From contig JAGGXR010000162.1 of the NCBI GenBank assembly GCA_021162935.1, positions 147,159-211,158 on the forward strand: a DNA stretch of 64,000 nucleotides, read 5' to 3'. The notes below the pieces were generated by a model, which worked only from the letters and a program-made list of their open reading frames with translations, made no database searches and was not told the origin of the DNA. Shown here piece after piece: positions 38,661 to 47,516 of this stretch. Position numbers and translations under genes: made by a program. Origin of the DNA: Deltaproteobacteria bacterium (GTDB lineage Bacteria; Myxococcota_A; Polyangia; HGW-17; SLPX01). Numbering within the stretch: position 1 is the stretch's first letter; every line of letters starts with the position of its first letter.

Positions 38661-39479
38661 TCAGCGATGCGGTCCCTGCAAAAAAGCCTCGGGAATCGTA
38701 TGGCCATGGAGGCGCTTCGCTTCCAGATATCGCTTGTTGTGATCCGTCAGGCCGCAAACCAAAGGTTCGACCGAAGCAATGGTGACCCCCATGCTTTCGA
38801 GTTGTTGTTGCTTCATAGGGTTGTTCGTCAAGAGTCGAATCCCGTTTCCTTGAGGCCTCAAGGCCTTGAGCGCCACACCAGCATCTTCGAAGGAGCGCGA
38901 ATCCGCCGGCAGACCAAGAGCCTCGTTCGCCTGATAGGTATCCTGACCCATGTCTTGAAGGAGATAGGTCACAGCCTTGGCCCACAAACCGATGCCGCGT
39001 CCCTCGTGACCAGCCATGTACACGATCGCCCCACAGCCCTCGTCCACGATGAGCTCCATCGCATGATGGAGCTGGGGACCACATTCACAGCGCCGAGACC
39101 CAAGGACATCCGACGTCAAACAACTGGAATGGACCCGAACCAACGGGTGGCTCGCCGTCGAGAAGTCGCCGTAACTCAGCAGTGAATTCACAGCCATGTA
39201 CGAGCTGACCAGCGGGAAGAGATCCCGAAGACGGTCCTTGCGCACCTCGTCGGCGGCTTTCTCGATATTGGCCAGGTCACTGCGCCGAACAAAGGGATAC
39301 CACTGAAAGGTCACCTCGTGGTCCCGCACCCACACAGGAATTGGGACCGGGCCGATCATGCTCAAAAACGGCTGCCCCGATGCCGGGCAGCCAAGGGCTC
39401 TCCCCTCGCGGTCCACATGCATGATCTTCCGCTCGTCGCAAAGCAGATCACTGATCCGTTCATCAATGTACGCAAACAT
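38661..39479 (-). CDS. ribA: GTP cyclohydrolase II
   Basis: RibA opens GTP to the first committed riboflavin intermediate (2,5-diamino-6-ribosylamino-pyrimidinone phosphate). The 272-aa product is longer than E. coli RibA (196 aa) because of an N-terminal extension of about 70 aa. The zinc ligands Cys120, Cys131 and Cys133 (VHSSCLTSDVLGSRRCECG) and GHEGRGIGL are intact. No DHBP synthase (RibB) domain is fused and no other rib gene is near. It is convergent with the ASPIC gene, 22 nt away. Confidence 0.9.
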   Translation of the reverse strand: MFAYIDERISDLLCDERKIMHVDREGRALGCPASGQPFLSMIGPVPIPVWVRDHEVTFQWYPFVRRSDLANIEKAADEVRKDRLRDLFPLVSSYMAVNSLLSYGDFSTASHPLVRVHSSCLTSDVLGSRRCECGPQLHHAMELIVDEGCGAIVYMAGHEGRGIGLWAKAVTYLLQDMGQDTYQANEALGLPADSRSFEDAGVALKALRPQGNGIRLLTNNPMKQQQLESMGVTIASVEPLVCGLTDHNKRYLEAKRLHGHTIPEAFLQGPHR

Positions 39480-39500
39480 GAGCTTCGAACCTCTTTTTCA

Positions 39501-39515
39501 GACCCATTCTGGGTC
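39501..39515 (-). other. Short hairpin in the ribA leader
   Basis: GACCCA-(3 nt)-TGGGTC is a perfect 6-bp stem 22 nt upstream of the ribA start and just before its AGAGG ribosome-binding site. It is far too small to be an FMN riboswitch, and no conserved RFN element could be seen in 39480-39700. It may modulate ribosome access. Confidence 0.35.
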
Positions 39516-39706
39516 GGTGACTTTCCGCAACGACCAGGTTATGTAGACGTATTATGCTGCGAAGGCAAGGTTTGTTGCGAAGCTGAAACATGCCGGTACA
39601 AGGAACCGCAGAGCCGTGGGCTCGGTGCTCGCCCGTCGAACCGATTCATTTTTCCTTCCAAAAAAAACGGGGGGGCGATCTTCTCGTGTCGTCGCATCCT
39701 GGCCTG

Positions 39707-39735
39707 TTGCTGATTCGCCCGGTCTGCAATATAAT
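39707..39735 (+). promoter_or_regulatory. Sigma70 promoter of the C25 peptidase gene
   Basis: TTGCTG, a 17-nt spacer and a perfect TATAAT lie upstream of the C25 gene. The expected transcription start (about 39742) is only 13 nt before the first ATG (39755) and within its putative ribosome-binding site. This supports the downstream start at 39797. The rest of 39480-39796 shows only the ribA leader hairpin and an A/G-rich run at about 39660-39675. Confidence 0.7.
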
Positions 39736-39796
39736 AGGAAGGTGGTAGCAGAACATGAGACGGCATGGTGATACAACGAATCCAACAGGACCCCCA

Positions 39797-41554
39797 ATGC
39801 GGATGTGCCATCTGTTGCCGTGCCTTTTCGGAATCATTGGTCTCCTGCTGTCCCTGACCAACACTGGCTGCAGCAGGACCCAATCCAGCCCTTCGGCCCA
39901 TCTGTGGTTCCCCCATGCACCCGACCCTCTCGCTTGTCCCGGAGTTGCAGGGGGATCCGATGGCCGTCACCAAGACGGATCGTGGCAACGGGACGATGCA
40001 GCGGACCGGCCGACATGGATCGTGCTCAGTGCCGACCCACTCAAACACACGGCGAACCAATGGGCATCCTACCGAAGGCGGCAGGGATACCAGACCCTGG
40101 TCTTCACCGTGTCGGACGTCCTGGCGGGACGCCAACAGACTTGGGAGGAATTCCTGCCAGCATTCAAACACCTCTTGGTGGAGGCGATCGGCACCAAGCA
40201 TCCCAAGCACCGCACCTACCTCATGCTCCTTGGGGATTCGAATGACGTGGGCCTCGATCCCATCGTCCATCCCAGCCTTGTACCCACCACGAACTGGAAT
40301 GATGAATACCTGAGCGACCTGCCCTATTCAGACCTGGACGATGACGGCCTGCCGGACCTGGCCCTTGGGCGGGTCCCGGTGGAAAACCCCGACCAGGCCC
40401 ACACGGTCCTCGACAAGGTCATCCAGTATGAGACCAACCCCGTGGTGGGCCCTTGGCGACAACGAGTGCTGGTCTTCGCCTCCGCTGCGGAATTCGGCCC
40501 CGTGGCCGATGCAGTCATCGAAAAAATCGGCCAGGACATGCTGGCAAGTATCGGATACGTCTGGGCCGTCCGATTCATCCACGCCTCCAAATTCTCGCCT
40601 TTTGGTCTGCCGCCGTCCCTCTACGAAAACACCCTCATCGACTCGTTCAACTCCGGAACCCTCCTGGCGATCTACACGGGCCACGGCTACCTGTCGAGCC
40701 TCGAGGACGTTCGGTGGGGGCCTGAGGATGCAGCGCCCATCCTCGATGCGGACGGAATCGACCGGATCCACTGTGGTCGACGCTGTCCGGTCTTGGTTCT
40801 GGCGGCCTGCCACACGGGAGACTTCGGTCACGGGGACAGTCTGGCGGAATTGCTCCTGCGACAGGCCTCGGGGCCACCGGCCGTGGTGGCGGCCACGGAC
40901 GTCTCCCACCCATTCCCGAACGCAATGCTGGCTCTCGGTCTCGCCCGCGCCATGTTGACGGACCGAGTCCCCATCCTGGGAGACGCCTACAAACAGGTTC
41001 TCCAAAACCTGGGTCATCCGAACACTCCGATCGAACATCGAATCGACGTGCTCACGTCCTTGCTATGGAACCACAAGGAGCGCAGTGCCATTCTGAACGA
41101 AAACCGACGCATGTACGTCCTCTTGGCCGATCCGGCCCTGAGGCTGCCCCTTGGTCCCTCTCCAATCCGCATGACGATCCGAAGTCAGACGAACCACACC
41201 CTCTCTGTCTGCGGTGCAACCGACGAGCAAGGAAGCAAACAGGTGCACCTCGTCCTGGAGACGAAACGAGGCCAATTGGTCCATTCCCCCATGCCACTCC
41301 CCCAGGACCGGTCGCAACGCGATCGTGTCGCCGAAGACAACTGGCAGCAGGCCAATGACCGCACCCTATGGCGAAAGACAGTCCCACTGCATGGGCGCCG
41401 CTTCACGGTAACCGTCCCACTGCCGAAGGTGCCCCATTTTTCAACCTATATCTTGAGAGCCGCCACCTTCGATGCGGAAGGAACCGCAGCAGGAACGGTC
41501 TCCATTCAGGTGCCCGTCACGCGGCAGCCGGCGGCAGCAGCCAAAACACCCTGA
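39797..41554 (+). CDS. Peptidase C25 (gingipain-like) lipoprotein
   Basis: The 585-aa protein has a lipoprotein signal (LTNTGC, Cys25). The caspase-like C25 domain spans about residues 70-390: DLDDDGLPDLALGRVPV, a catalytic His in YTGHGYL (His296) and a catalytic Cys in LAACHTGDF (Cys338). A C-terminal beta domain (about 430-580) follows. C25 cysteine peptidases are best known as gingipains and as PorU sortase of the type IX system, but no other T9SS gene is present here. The target is unknown. The start was chosen from the promoter position and lipoprotein signal length; ATG 39755 is the alternative. Confidence 0.85.
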   Translation: MRMCHLLPCLFGIIGLLLSLTNTGCSRTQSSPSAHLWFPHAPDPLACPGVAGGSDGRHQDGSWQRDDAADRPTWIVLSADPLKHTANQWASYRRRQGYQTLVFTVSDVLAGRQQTWEEFLPAFKHLLVEAIGTKHPKHRTYLMLLGDSNDVGLDPIVHPSLVPTTNWNDEYLSDLPYSDLDDDGLPDLALGRVPVENPDQAHTVLDKVIQYETNPVVGPWRQRVLVFASAAEFGPVADAVIEKIGQDMLASIGYVWAVRFIHASKFSPFGLPPSLYENTLIDSFNSGTLLAIYTGHGYLSSLEDVRWGPEDAAPILDADGIDRIHCGRRCPVLVLAACHTGDFGHGDSLAELLLRQASGPPAVVAATDVSHPFPNAMLALGLARAMLTDRVPILGDAYKQVLQNLGHPNTPIEHRIDVLTSLLWNHKERSAILNENRRMYVLLADPALRLPLGPSPIRMTIRSQTNHTLSVCGATDEQGSKQVHLVLETKRGQLVHSPMPLPQDRSQRDRVAEDNWQQANDRTLWRKTVPLHGRRFTVTVPLPKVPHFSTYILRAATFDAEGTAAGTVSIQVPVTRQPAAAAKTP

Positions 41555-41591
41555 GCGGTCGCCTGGTGAGGGCTTCGACCCCTTCTTGCCC

Positions 41592-41630
41592 AAAAAAAAG
41601 AACTCAGTCCGGTTGGAGAACCAACAGACT
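41592..41630 (-). terminator. Intrinsic terminator overlapping the end of the NifX-like gene
   Basis: On the minus strand AGTC-T-GTTGG-(4 nt)-CCAAC-CG-GACT forms a 9-bp stem with a small internal loop. Eight T follow 6 nt after it. It overlaps the last codons and stop of the NifX-like gene and would end the lysine/radical-SAM run. Confidence 0.6.
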
Positions 41631-42005
41631 CCGTTCCTGACCGGCATCGAGGGCGTTCGACAGCTCATCCTTGTGCGCCTCGAGGAGCGCCACGGCCTCG
41701 GCAACGGTGTCTACCCTGGTCCGGACACAAACGAACCGATGAAGCATTCTCTTGACATTCGGACCAAACCGCTTGCCCACAATCCCGTCCAGGTCCTTGA
41801 GCAACGAACCCATGGCCGCCGCCTTTTTCGGGTCACCGTGGGCCAGGGTCTCATCCTCTTCGATCGCGACATTTCGACGATCCTCCTCAAACACCACCTC
41901 TTCATCCGTCACACGATATACGCGATAGCGTTCGGCGCTCCCGACGTGATCATTATTAAGAAGGGTCCCGTCGTTGGTCCCAATGGCGAAACGCAGTGGT
42001 GTCAT
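41604..42005 (-). CDS. NifX/NifB-type iron-molybdenum cluster-binding protein
   Basis: The 133-aa protein matches the dinitrogenase cofactor-binding family (the NifX, NafY and C-terminal NifB fold): FAIGTNDGTLLNNDHVGSAERYRVYRV and later LDGIVGKRFGPNVKRML. These proteins bind Fe-S or Fe-Mo cluster precursors, and many homologues lie outside nitrogen-fixation clusters with unknown roles. The N-terminal HVGSAERY matches the usual HFG(R/K)A region, giving a conserved His. AAGGAG lies 6 nt before ATG 42005. It lies 90 nt after a tandem radical-SAM gene on the same strand. Confidence 0.8.
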   Translation of the reverse strand: MTPLRFAIGTNDGTLLNNDHVGSAERYRVYRVTDEEVVFEEDRRNVAIEEDETLAHGDPKKAAAMGSLLKDLDGIVGKRFGPNVKRMLHRFVCVRTRVDTVAEAVALLEAHKDELSNALDAGQERSLLVLQPD

Positions 42006-42095
42006 ACTCGCTCCTTCGATTGTGATCCCGTTTCCGCAACAGCTCTTGCCAAGCCCACCCAACGCGCCACCCAACCCCTCACCCAACATCAAGCG

Positions 42096-43895
42096 TCAGG
42101 ATACCGCAACAAGGCCTTCAACGCCATAAATTGCCAAATATTCAGGATACAAACCAGCACAAAACGCAGCCAACCTGCAGGTTGGTGCCAAGGGACAGCA
42201 GACCCGACGCTTGAGCAGCGCCCCTCGCTCCTCCAAAATCGCCACGGGCTCGGGCAGAGCGAGGCCCACGTCACTGTCTCGCACGGAAATATGCAAGAAC
42301 CGATCAAGGAGACAAGGCGGCACTTCGGCAAGCAACAGGTGGGCCAGTCGCCGCCTCGTGGCCTCGTCTCGATGAGCCACTTGCCGTCCCCATTCCTCGA
42401 CCGCCTCTGGCAGGAAAAACGCAATCCGTTCATATCGCTCCAAGGCCCAACTCGCCGGTGCGGCCACAGAAACATGGGAAAATGTTCCCGCTTGGTTGGC
42501 CCGCTCCATGATCTTCAACAAAAAGGCAGCATTGTCCCGCACCAAGACCGTATGGAACACAATCTTGTTCAGATGTGCCTCGTGCAGATGACCAACCCCA
42601 ACCATGGTCTCGTCGAAAGCGCCGACCCGACCGGCCACCGCATCGTGAACCGCGGCGTTCGGCCCCAACAAAGGAATATCCACCCCAGCCAACCCAAGTC
42701 GAACGATGCCATCCGCAAAGGCTGCATCTGCAAAACGCACGCCGGACGTGTCCATCCAGACCGGCCTTCCGCTCCATCTCGCAGCAGCAGCCACAATCAC
42801 CGAAATATCGGGGTGCTCGGCCGGCTCGATCGCCACGAACCGCACCTGTGGACGATCGACAACAGCGTGGCCACCCGAACCTCCCACTGCAACGAACTCC
42901 TCTCGCAGCCCGGCGAGCACGTCGAACAGGTCGTCGACCGACCATAGACACTCGTTGTCTTCGTGGATCACGGCCGTGGTGCAAAACGAGCAGACGTTCG
43001 AGCAGGTCGTCCGAAGCACGATTCTGAGTTCACCGTCCCTGTACTCGCGATGGAGCGTCGATCGATCGGATCGCTGCACCATCGCATGCGGAGGCCTCGA
43101 ACCGGCAGCAGGAAATCGCCCTGGCGCAGGGAGGCCGTCTTTGGACAGGAGCACTGGTTGCTCGCTGCCCACGCAGCCTTGCCTCAGGGCACAACCCACA
43201 CACAAAGGATCCAAAAGCCGGGGGGTGACGGGCTCTGCACCCGATACGAAGAGATCGTCCAGCCTCGAGCGCCCGGGCCAGGGAAGCAGTCCAATCAAAT
43301 CGCAGGCAGCCAACCCAGCCACCCGACCCGCCAGCCCGGCGCGCCAAGCGCGCCGGACCGCCCCGGCCACGCTCGGCCCGACCAAATCCGCCGACAGTCC
43401 GATGGCGTTTGGACCGAGCCACAAAAACCGCACCTCGTCACAGCCCAGGTCGGCCGCCAGGTCCACCAAGTGCCCAAGGTCATCCAGATTCTCCACAGTC
43501 ACCAAAAGACGGAGGCTGACCGGAACGCCCGCCGCCACCAGGTTTTCGATTCCTGCAATGGTCTGCGCATAGCTCCCCGGCACCCTGGTATGATCATCGT
43601 GCATCGCCGCCTTGGAGCCGTGCACCGAAACCACGACCCTGGCCAAGGCAAAACCAACGTCATCCACGAAGGACCGGTAGGCAAAGCGACGACCGTTCGT
43701 GTGGAGTTCCACCCGACCCAAAGAACGAAGCAGGTCCATGAATCCAGGCTGAAGCGTTGGCTCCCGACCACGGATCACGACCGGCGCATTCCCCGGCAAG
43801 GAAGCCAGCGAGGATGCCCCCCTAAGCCGGCCCGTACAGACGACACAGTTGTTGTTGCAGTCTCCGTCGAAATGATAGACGAAGGCGTCAGCCAT
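42096..43895 (-). CDS. Tandem radical-SAM domain protein
   Basis: The 599-aa protein carries two radical-SAM CxxxCxxC motifs: C13-N-N-N-C17-V-V-C20 and C298-S-N-V-C302-S-F-C305. Between them is a CVGCALRQGC cluster (Cys232, 235, 241), like the auxiliary Fe-S SPASM-type region. The C-terminus has four more Cys (RRVCCPLAPTCRLAAFC). Residues about 14-190 and 295-470 could form two partial TIM barrels. The reaction is unknown. ATG 43895 has GGTGAG at 9 nt; ATG 43943 is the alternative. Its neighbours are lysine degradation and a NifX-type protein. Confidence 0.8.
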   Translation of the reverse strand: MADAFVYHFDGDCNNNCVVCTGRLRGASSLASLPGNAPVVIRGREPTLQPGFMDLLRSLGRVELHTNGRRFAYRSFVDDVGFALARVVVSVHGSKAAMHDDHTRVPGSYAQTIAGIENLVAAGVPVSLRLLVTVENLDDLGHLVDLAADLGCDEVRFLWLGPNAIGLSADLVGPSVAGAVRRAWRAGLAGRVAGLAACDLIGLLPWPGRSRLDDLFVSGAEPVTPRLLDPLCVGCALRQGCVGSEQPVLLSKDGLPAPGRFPAAGSRPPHAMVQRSDRSTLHREYRDGELRIVLRTTCSNVCSFCTTAVIHEDNECLWSVDDLFDVLAGLREEFVAVGGSGGHAVVDRPQVRFVAIEPAEHPDISVIVAAAARWSGRPVWMDTSGVRFADAAFADGIVRLGLAGVDIPLLGPNAAVHDAVAGRVGAFDETMVGVGHLHEAHLNKIVFHTVLVRDNAAFLLKIMERANQAGTFSHVSVAAPASWALERYERIAFFLPEAVEEWGRQVAHRDEATRRRLAHLLLAEVPPCLLDRFLHISVRDSDVGLALPEPVAILEERGALLKRRVCCPLAPTCRLAAFCAGLYPEYLAIYGVEGLVAVS

Positions 43896-43955
43896 CAGCG
43901 CCGACTCACCGGGAATCCGCGGTGGAACACCGCGGCAGCTCATACCACCCCATCA

Positions 43956-45275
43956 TCAGTCCAGTCCTGTTTCGTGACAGGAAATCCCCATCTCTTCGAG
44001 TTCCGCCAGGATGGGTTCGTAAATCGCTTGTTCCACGGGAATCTTCACCCCGGTTAGCGGAAGCTTGCCCTCCAAGATGAGTTTCGCCCCGACTGCAGCG
44101 GGAAGGGTGACCGTTCTGGCCATGGCTGAATGACCATTGGGAATCCCTTCGTCCACCATGGTGGAGGTGATGGTCTGCTTGCGCTGTCCATAGTCCGCCA
44201 CGAACTGATGGTGGAGCACGATGAGATCCCGCTCTCCTGGCGCATATTGGAGCTTCTCCTGGAGCCGGTGCGACAACACGTCCAGCAAGGTAGGCTCGTC
44301 GGGCACAGGTTCATCACTGAGCAGGCCGAGCCACTTCCAACGATCCAGGACGTCACCCTTGGAGTCCAAACCCAGATGCCGCGCCAGATCCTCTTCGAGG
44401 GTCTCCTCTTTGGCATTGGGTACCAGGCTCGTAACCAGGGCTCGATAGGTCTTGCCCGCCAGATCGTTCCTCTTTTCCAGGTTGAGGACCCCCAGGTCCA
44501 CGAGCGCCTTCCAACAATCGCACCAACCTTTGTAGCGCAGTGTGCCCCGCAGCATCGTCTGCACGTCATCGAGACCATAGATTCCAATGTAGCTCATGCT
44601 GTCCCGATTGGGATAGGCTTCGAAGGTGCCCGCGCCGGGGACTTCCACGTACCAGTGGTTGGCGAACAACTCGGGTCCGGGAATATTCACCTCCTTACCA
44701 TCCTGGAGATACCGGGCCGAATTCGTCCCGGCCACGACCACGCCACGAGGGCTCCAAGAGAACTTGTATCCCCATGGATTCGTATTCGCATCCGCCGCAG
44801 GAAGCCCGCCGCAATACGACTTGAAGCTCACCACCTTGCCGCCAGCGGCCTCCACCCGATGAATGACCCGCATGGCGGACATGTGGTCGATCCCCGGGTC
44901 CAACCCGAGTTCGTTGAGCAACAGCACCCCCGCCTCTTTGGCCTGGGCGTCGAGGGACTTCATTTCAGCGCTCACGTACGACGCCGTCACAAGCGGCTTG
45001 TGGTGGGCCAGGCAGGCCCGAGCCACGTTCACGTGGTAGGTTGCGGGCAGCAGGCTCATGGCCAAATCCGTCTCCGCGACGAGTTCCTCCAAGAGATTGT
45101 CGTCAGCCACGTTGAAGGCCTGGGCCCGACCGTCTTCGACCCCTTCGACGAGGGCCTCGCCCTTTGCGACCGTCCTGCTCGCCACGGTCACGGCAAATCC
45201 AGCCTTGGACAAATACTCGACGGCGGGCCTCGTCACGAGACCGGCACCCAAAATAAGAATCTTTTTCTTCGCCAT
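43956..45275 (-). CDS. Saccharopine dehydrogenase (glutamate-forming type)
   Basis: The 439-aa protein is of the saccharopine reductase/dehydrogenase family: Rossmann start KKILILGAGLVTRPAVEYL, LLNELGLDPGIDHMSAM, and the substrate-domain region SFKSYCGGLPAADANTNPWGYKFSWSP. In the saccharopine route it oxidises saccharopine to glutamate and 2-aminoadipate semialdehyde. GGAGG lies 6 nt before ATG 45275. The upstream partner gene is lysine-ketoglutarate reductase, 142 nt away, in the same order as the fused animal AASS enzyme. Confidence 0.9.
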   Translation of the reverse strand: MAKKKILILGAGLVTRPAVEYLSKAGFAVTVASRTVAKGEALVEGVEDGRAQAFNVADDNLLEELVAETDLAMSLLPATYHVNVARACLAHHKPLVTASYVSAEMKSLDAQAKEAGVLLLNELGLDPGIDHMSAMRVIHRVEAAGGKVVSFKSYCGGLPAADANTNPWGYKFSWSPRGVVVAGTNSARYLQDGKEVNIPGPELFANHWYVEVPGAGTFEAYPNRDSMSYIGIYGLDDVQTMLRGTLRYKGWCDCWKALVDLGVLNLEKRNDLAGKTYRALVTSLVPNAKEETLEEDLARHLGLDSKGDVLDRWKWLGLLSDEPVPDEPTLLDVLSHRLQEKLQYAPGERDLIVLHHQFVADYGQRKQTITSTMVDEGIPNGHSAMARTVTLPAAVGAKLILEGKLPLTGVKIPVEQAIYEPILAELEEMGISCHETGLD

Positions 45276-45417
45276 GATGTCCTCCAAAATGCTTTTCGAA
45301 TCCATCGTCTCCGTTCGTGTCCCTTCGAGCCACCAAAGGCTCGCCACGCTCAGGTTTCCAACAATCCGTGTTTCTCACTCGATGAGCAGCACCCTTGCCC
45401 CACGCCACCCTTTGCTC

Positions 45418-46719
45418 TCACAGATACTTCTCCAGATACCGAAACGATTCTGTCAGGCCCCCTCGATGCACGATGACCGCCCGCTCCAACTCAGGGGGCA
45501 ATCCAGTCTGTGCCAGAGGCTTTCTCATATCTGCAAACGCCAAACCGGGCGCGAGGGCCCGCAAGGCCCCACTGAAGGCTTGTGACGACTCCAGCGGCAA
45601 CTCCGTGGGCAGGTTGTCGACCGCCAGGACGGCAATCCCTTTGCCCTCGAACCCACTGACTGTTTGTGCCGTGGCCGGGTCGTACAGGAAGACGGGATCT
45701 TGCGAAGACGTGCAGCGCACCGTTGCTTCCACGGCGCCAGCCACGTCGCAGGAAATGTCTCCAATGAGGCGCAGCTTCGGCAGCGACGTTCCAGCGAACA
45801 GGTCCGTCAGCTTCTCCCTGGTCACCAACCTGGGATATCGCTCCTCCCAATAGATGCAATTCATGAGCACCGAAAGTTGATCGACATATTGATCGAATCG
45901 TCCCTGATAATGCTCGGGGTGCTGATAGTAATCCTGAAGGTCGAAGCGGTGGCCGGCAAGGGGCTCTACCAGATGCTCTTCCTTGAACACCACTTTGTAC
46001 ACTCGATCGGCCGAAGGCGGCAGCCCTGCCAGGAGGTCCTGTGGTGTCACCTCGACGGACGGCAACAAATCCCAAATCTCCTGAGCCCCCTTCGAAACGT
46101 GCCCGTAGCCCGAAAATCCGCAAACCAACGGCCGAAGGGAGGATGGGACCTTACCCGCCGCGAGTTCACGTCCCACGGCCGACACCGCCTCCTTGGCTCC
46201 CGCCAGGTTGGCAAAGGCATGTGCTGGACGAAGATGGGAAAAGGGCGTGACCGCACCCTCTTGCACGTTCAGGCGCTGCCCCAACGCCCAAAGGCCGTCG
46301 ATCATGCCGGCCAGTCCGGCATAGCGCCCGAAAAAGATGAGGCGTCGGCCCTGCTCGTCCGTGATCTTTTCGTAGTCGATGAGGTCACAGCCCAACTCCA
46401 GCAGGCGTCGCAGCATCCCCATGTTGTAACTCTGGCCCTTGATGGTGTGTGAAAAGTACACGTACGTCCGCTCCGGCTGGAGCAGCTTCGTCGGGATCTC
46501 CTTCACCCCGAACACCACCGGACAGATGCTGATGTCCTCGACCACCGACGCGCCCACATCGTCGTACTCGTGGTCCTGGAACACGCGGTGCGGTGAGGGC
46601 TGCACGGCAAACTCCAGGCCGTGCTCGGCCATGAGCCCCGCCACGTCCTGTGGCACCAGGGCAACCCGTCGCTCCCAAATACTCTTATCCTCTCTTCTGA
46701 TACCCAACATAGACCGCAC
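45418..46719 (-). CDS. Lysine-ketoglutarate reductase (saccharopine-forming)
   Basis: The 433-aa product resembles the LKR half of animal AASS and the alanine dehydrogenase/PNT fold: IRREDKSIWERRVALVP, then PERTYVYFSHTIKGQSYNM and DYEKITDEQGRRLIFFGRYAGLAGMID. It condenses lysine with 2-oxoglutarate to saccharopine with NADPH. The chosen start is GTG 46719, 8 nt after GGAGG; ATG 46710 is the alternative but lies 17 nt away. A weak TTGACC-17-TACGGC lies upstream (46767-46795). It heads the lysine run. Confidence 0.88.
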   Translation of the reverse strand: MRSMLGIRREDKSIWERRVALVPQDVAGLMAEHGLEFAVQPSPHRVFQDHEYDDVGASVVEDISICPVVFGVKEIPTKLLQPERTYVYFSHTIKGQSYNMGMLRRLLELGCDLIDYEKITDEQGRRLIFFGRYAGLAGMIDGLWALGQRLNVQEGAVTPFSHLRPAHAFANLAGAKEAVSAVGRELAAGKVPSSLRPLVCGFSGYGHVSKGAQEIWDLLPSVEVTPQDLLAGLPPSADRVYKVVFKEEHLVEPLAGHRFDLQDYYQHPEHYQGRFDQYVDQLSVLMNCIYWEERYPRLVTREKLTDLFAGTSLPKLRLIGDISCDVAGAVEATVRCTSSQDPVFLYDPATAQTVSGFEGKGIAVLAVDNLPTELPLESSQAFSGALRALAPGLAFADMRKPLAQTGLPPELERAVIVHRGGLTESFRYLEKYL

Positions 46720-46941
46720 CGTTCGCACCTCCTCGTTCCACGACAAACCATTTCAAGACCGGTTGTGCCGTACTCGAAACATGCTTGGAGGTCAAGTGTC
46801 ACGCTCCATTTTTCGATTCCGTCCTGCCGGTTGCCATCGACCGGCGGCCGTGGTAACCGAAATCGGTCGAGGCCGATCCTCGATTCTGGAGCGTCTCGAT
46901 GGAATCGGGAATGACAAGACATGAAGACAAGGACGCTGCCC

Positions 46942-47445
46942 ATGGCTGTCGAAGACCACAAGAAGCAAGCTCCGACTTCGGTCCGCTGCATGGTCGTCAC
47001 CGTCTCAGACACGAGGACCCAGCAGGATGACCGTAGCGGAAATCTTGCTGCCACGCTCTTGACCGCGGCCGGCCACGAACTCGTGGCCCATCGAATCATT
47101 CCAGACGACCGAGCCGTCCTGTCCGCTCTCGTACGAGAGGTGGCCCTGTCGGCAGAAATCGACTGCCTGTTCCTCACGGGAGGCACCGGTCTCTCGCAGC
47201 GGGACCAAACCTTCGAAGCCGTCTCCTCGGTTCTGACGAAACGCATGAATGGGTTTGGTGAACTGTTCCGTCTCCTGAGCTACGAAGCTATCGGCCCGGC
47301 GGCCATGCTCTCTCGTGCCGTTGCAGGTGTCTGCGGCAAGGTCGTGGTCTTTGCAGTACCCGGGTCCCCGAATGCCGTCCAGCTTGCCTTGAGCCGTCTC
47401 ATCCTTCCCGAGTTGGGACATGCGGTCCGCGAGGCCAAACGATGA
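46942..47445 (+). CDS. moaB: Molybdenum cofactor biosynthesis protein MoaB
   Basis: The 167-aa product is a MoaB/MogA-type molybdopterin-binding protein: VVTVSDTRTQQDDRSG, TGGTGLSQRDQTFEAV and LSYEAIGPAAMLSRAVAGV. MoaB-type proteins adenylylate molybdopterin or are silent paralogues of MogA. The start is taken at ATG 46942, with AGGA 8 nt upstream; ATG 46921 is the alternative. No other moa gene is in the window. It lies 71 nt before ccmA on the same strand. Confidence 0.88.
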   Translation: MAVEDHKKQAPTSVRCMVVTVSDTRTQQDDRSGNLAATLLTAAGHELVAHRIIPDDRAVLSALVREVALSAEIDCLFLTGGTGLSQRDQTFEAVSSVLTKRMNGFGELFRLLSYEAIGPAAMLSRAVAGVCGKVVVFAVPGSPNAVQLALSRLILPELGHAVREAKR

Positions 47446-47447
47446 CC

Positions 47448-47470
47448 GTTTCGTCTCGATGCAACGAAAC
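47448..47470 (+). other. Hairpin between moaB and ccmA
   Basis: GTTTCGT and ACGAAAC form a 7-bp stem with a 9-nt loop immediately after the moaB stop. No U-run follows, so it is probably not a full terminator. It could partially uncouple moaB from the ccm genes or stabilise one mRNA end. Confidence 0.35.
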
Positions 47471-47516
47471 GATGGCCGCCCCTGTCAGCCCAGTGTGGAA
47501 AGGGTGATCTTCCCCC

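Noticed and set aside
39480-39700. FMN riboswitch upstream of ribA
   Set aside because: The leader shows only a 6-bp hairpin. The conserved multi-helix RFN element was not recognisable.
41604-43895. Nitrogen-fixation locus
   Set aside because: Only a NifX-type domain and a radical-SAM protein are present. No nifHDK, nifE/N or nifB fusion is seen, so the label is not supported.
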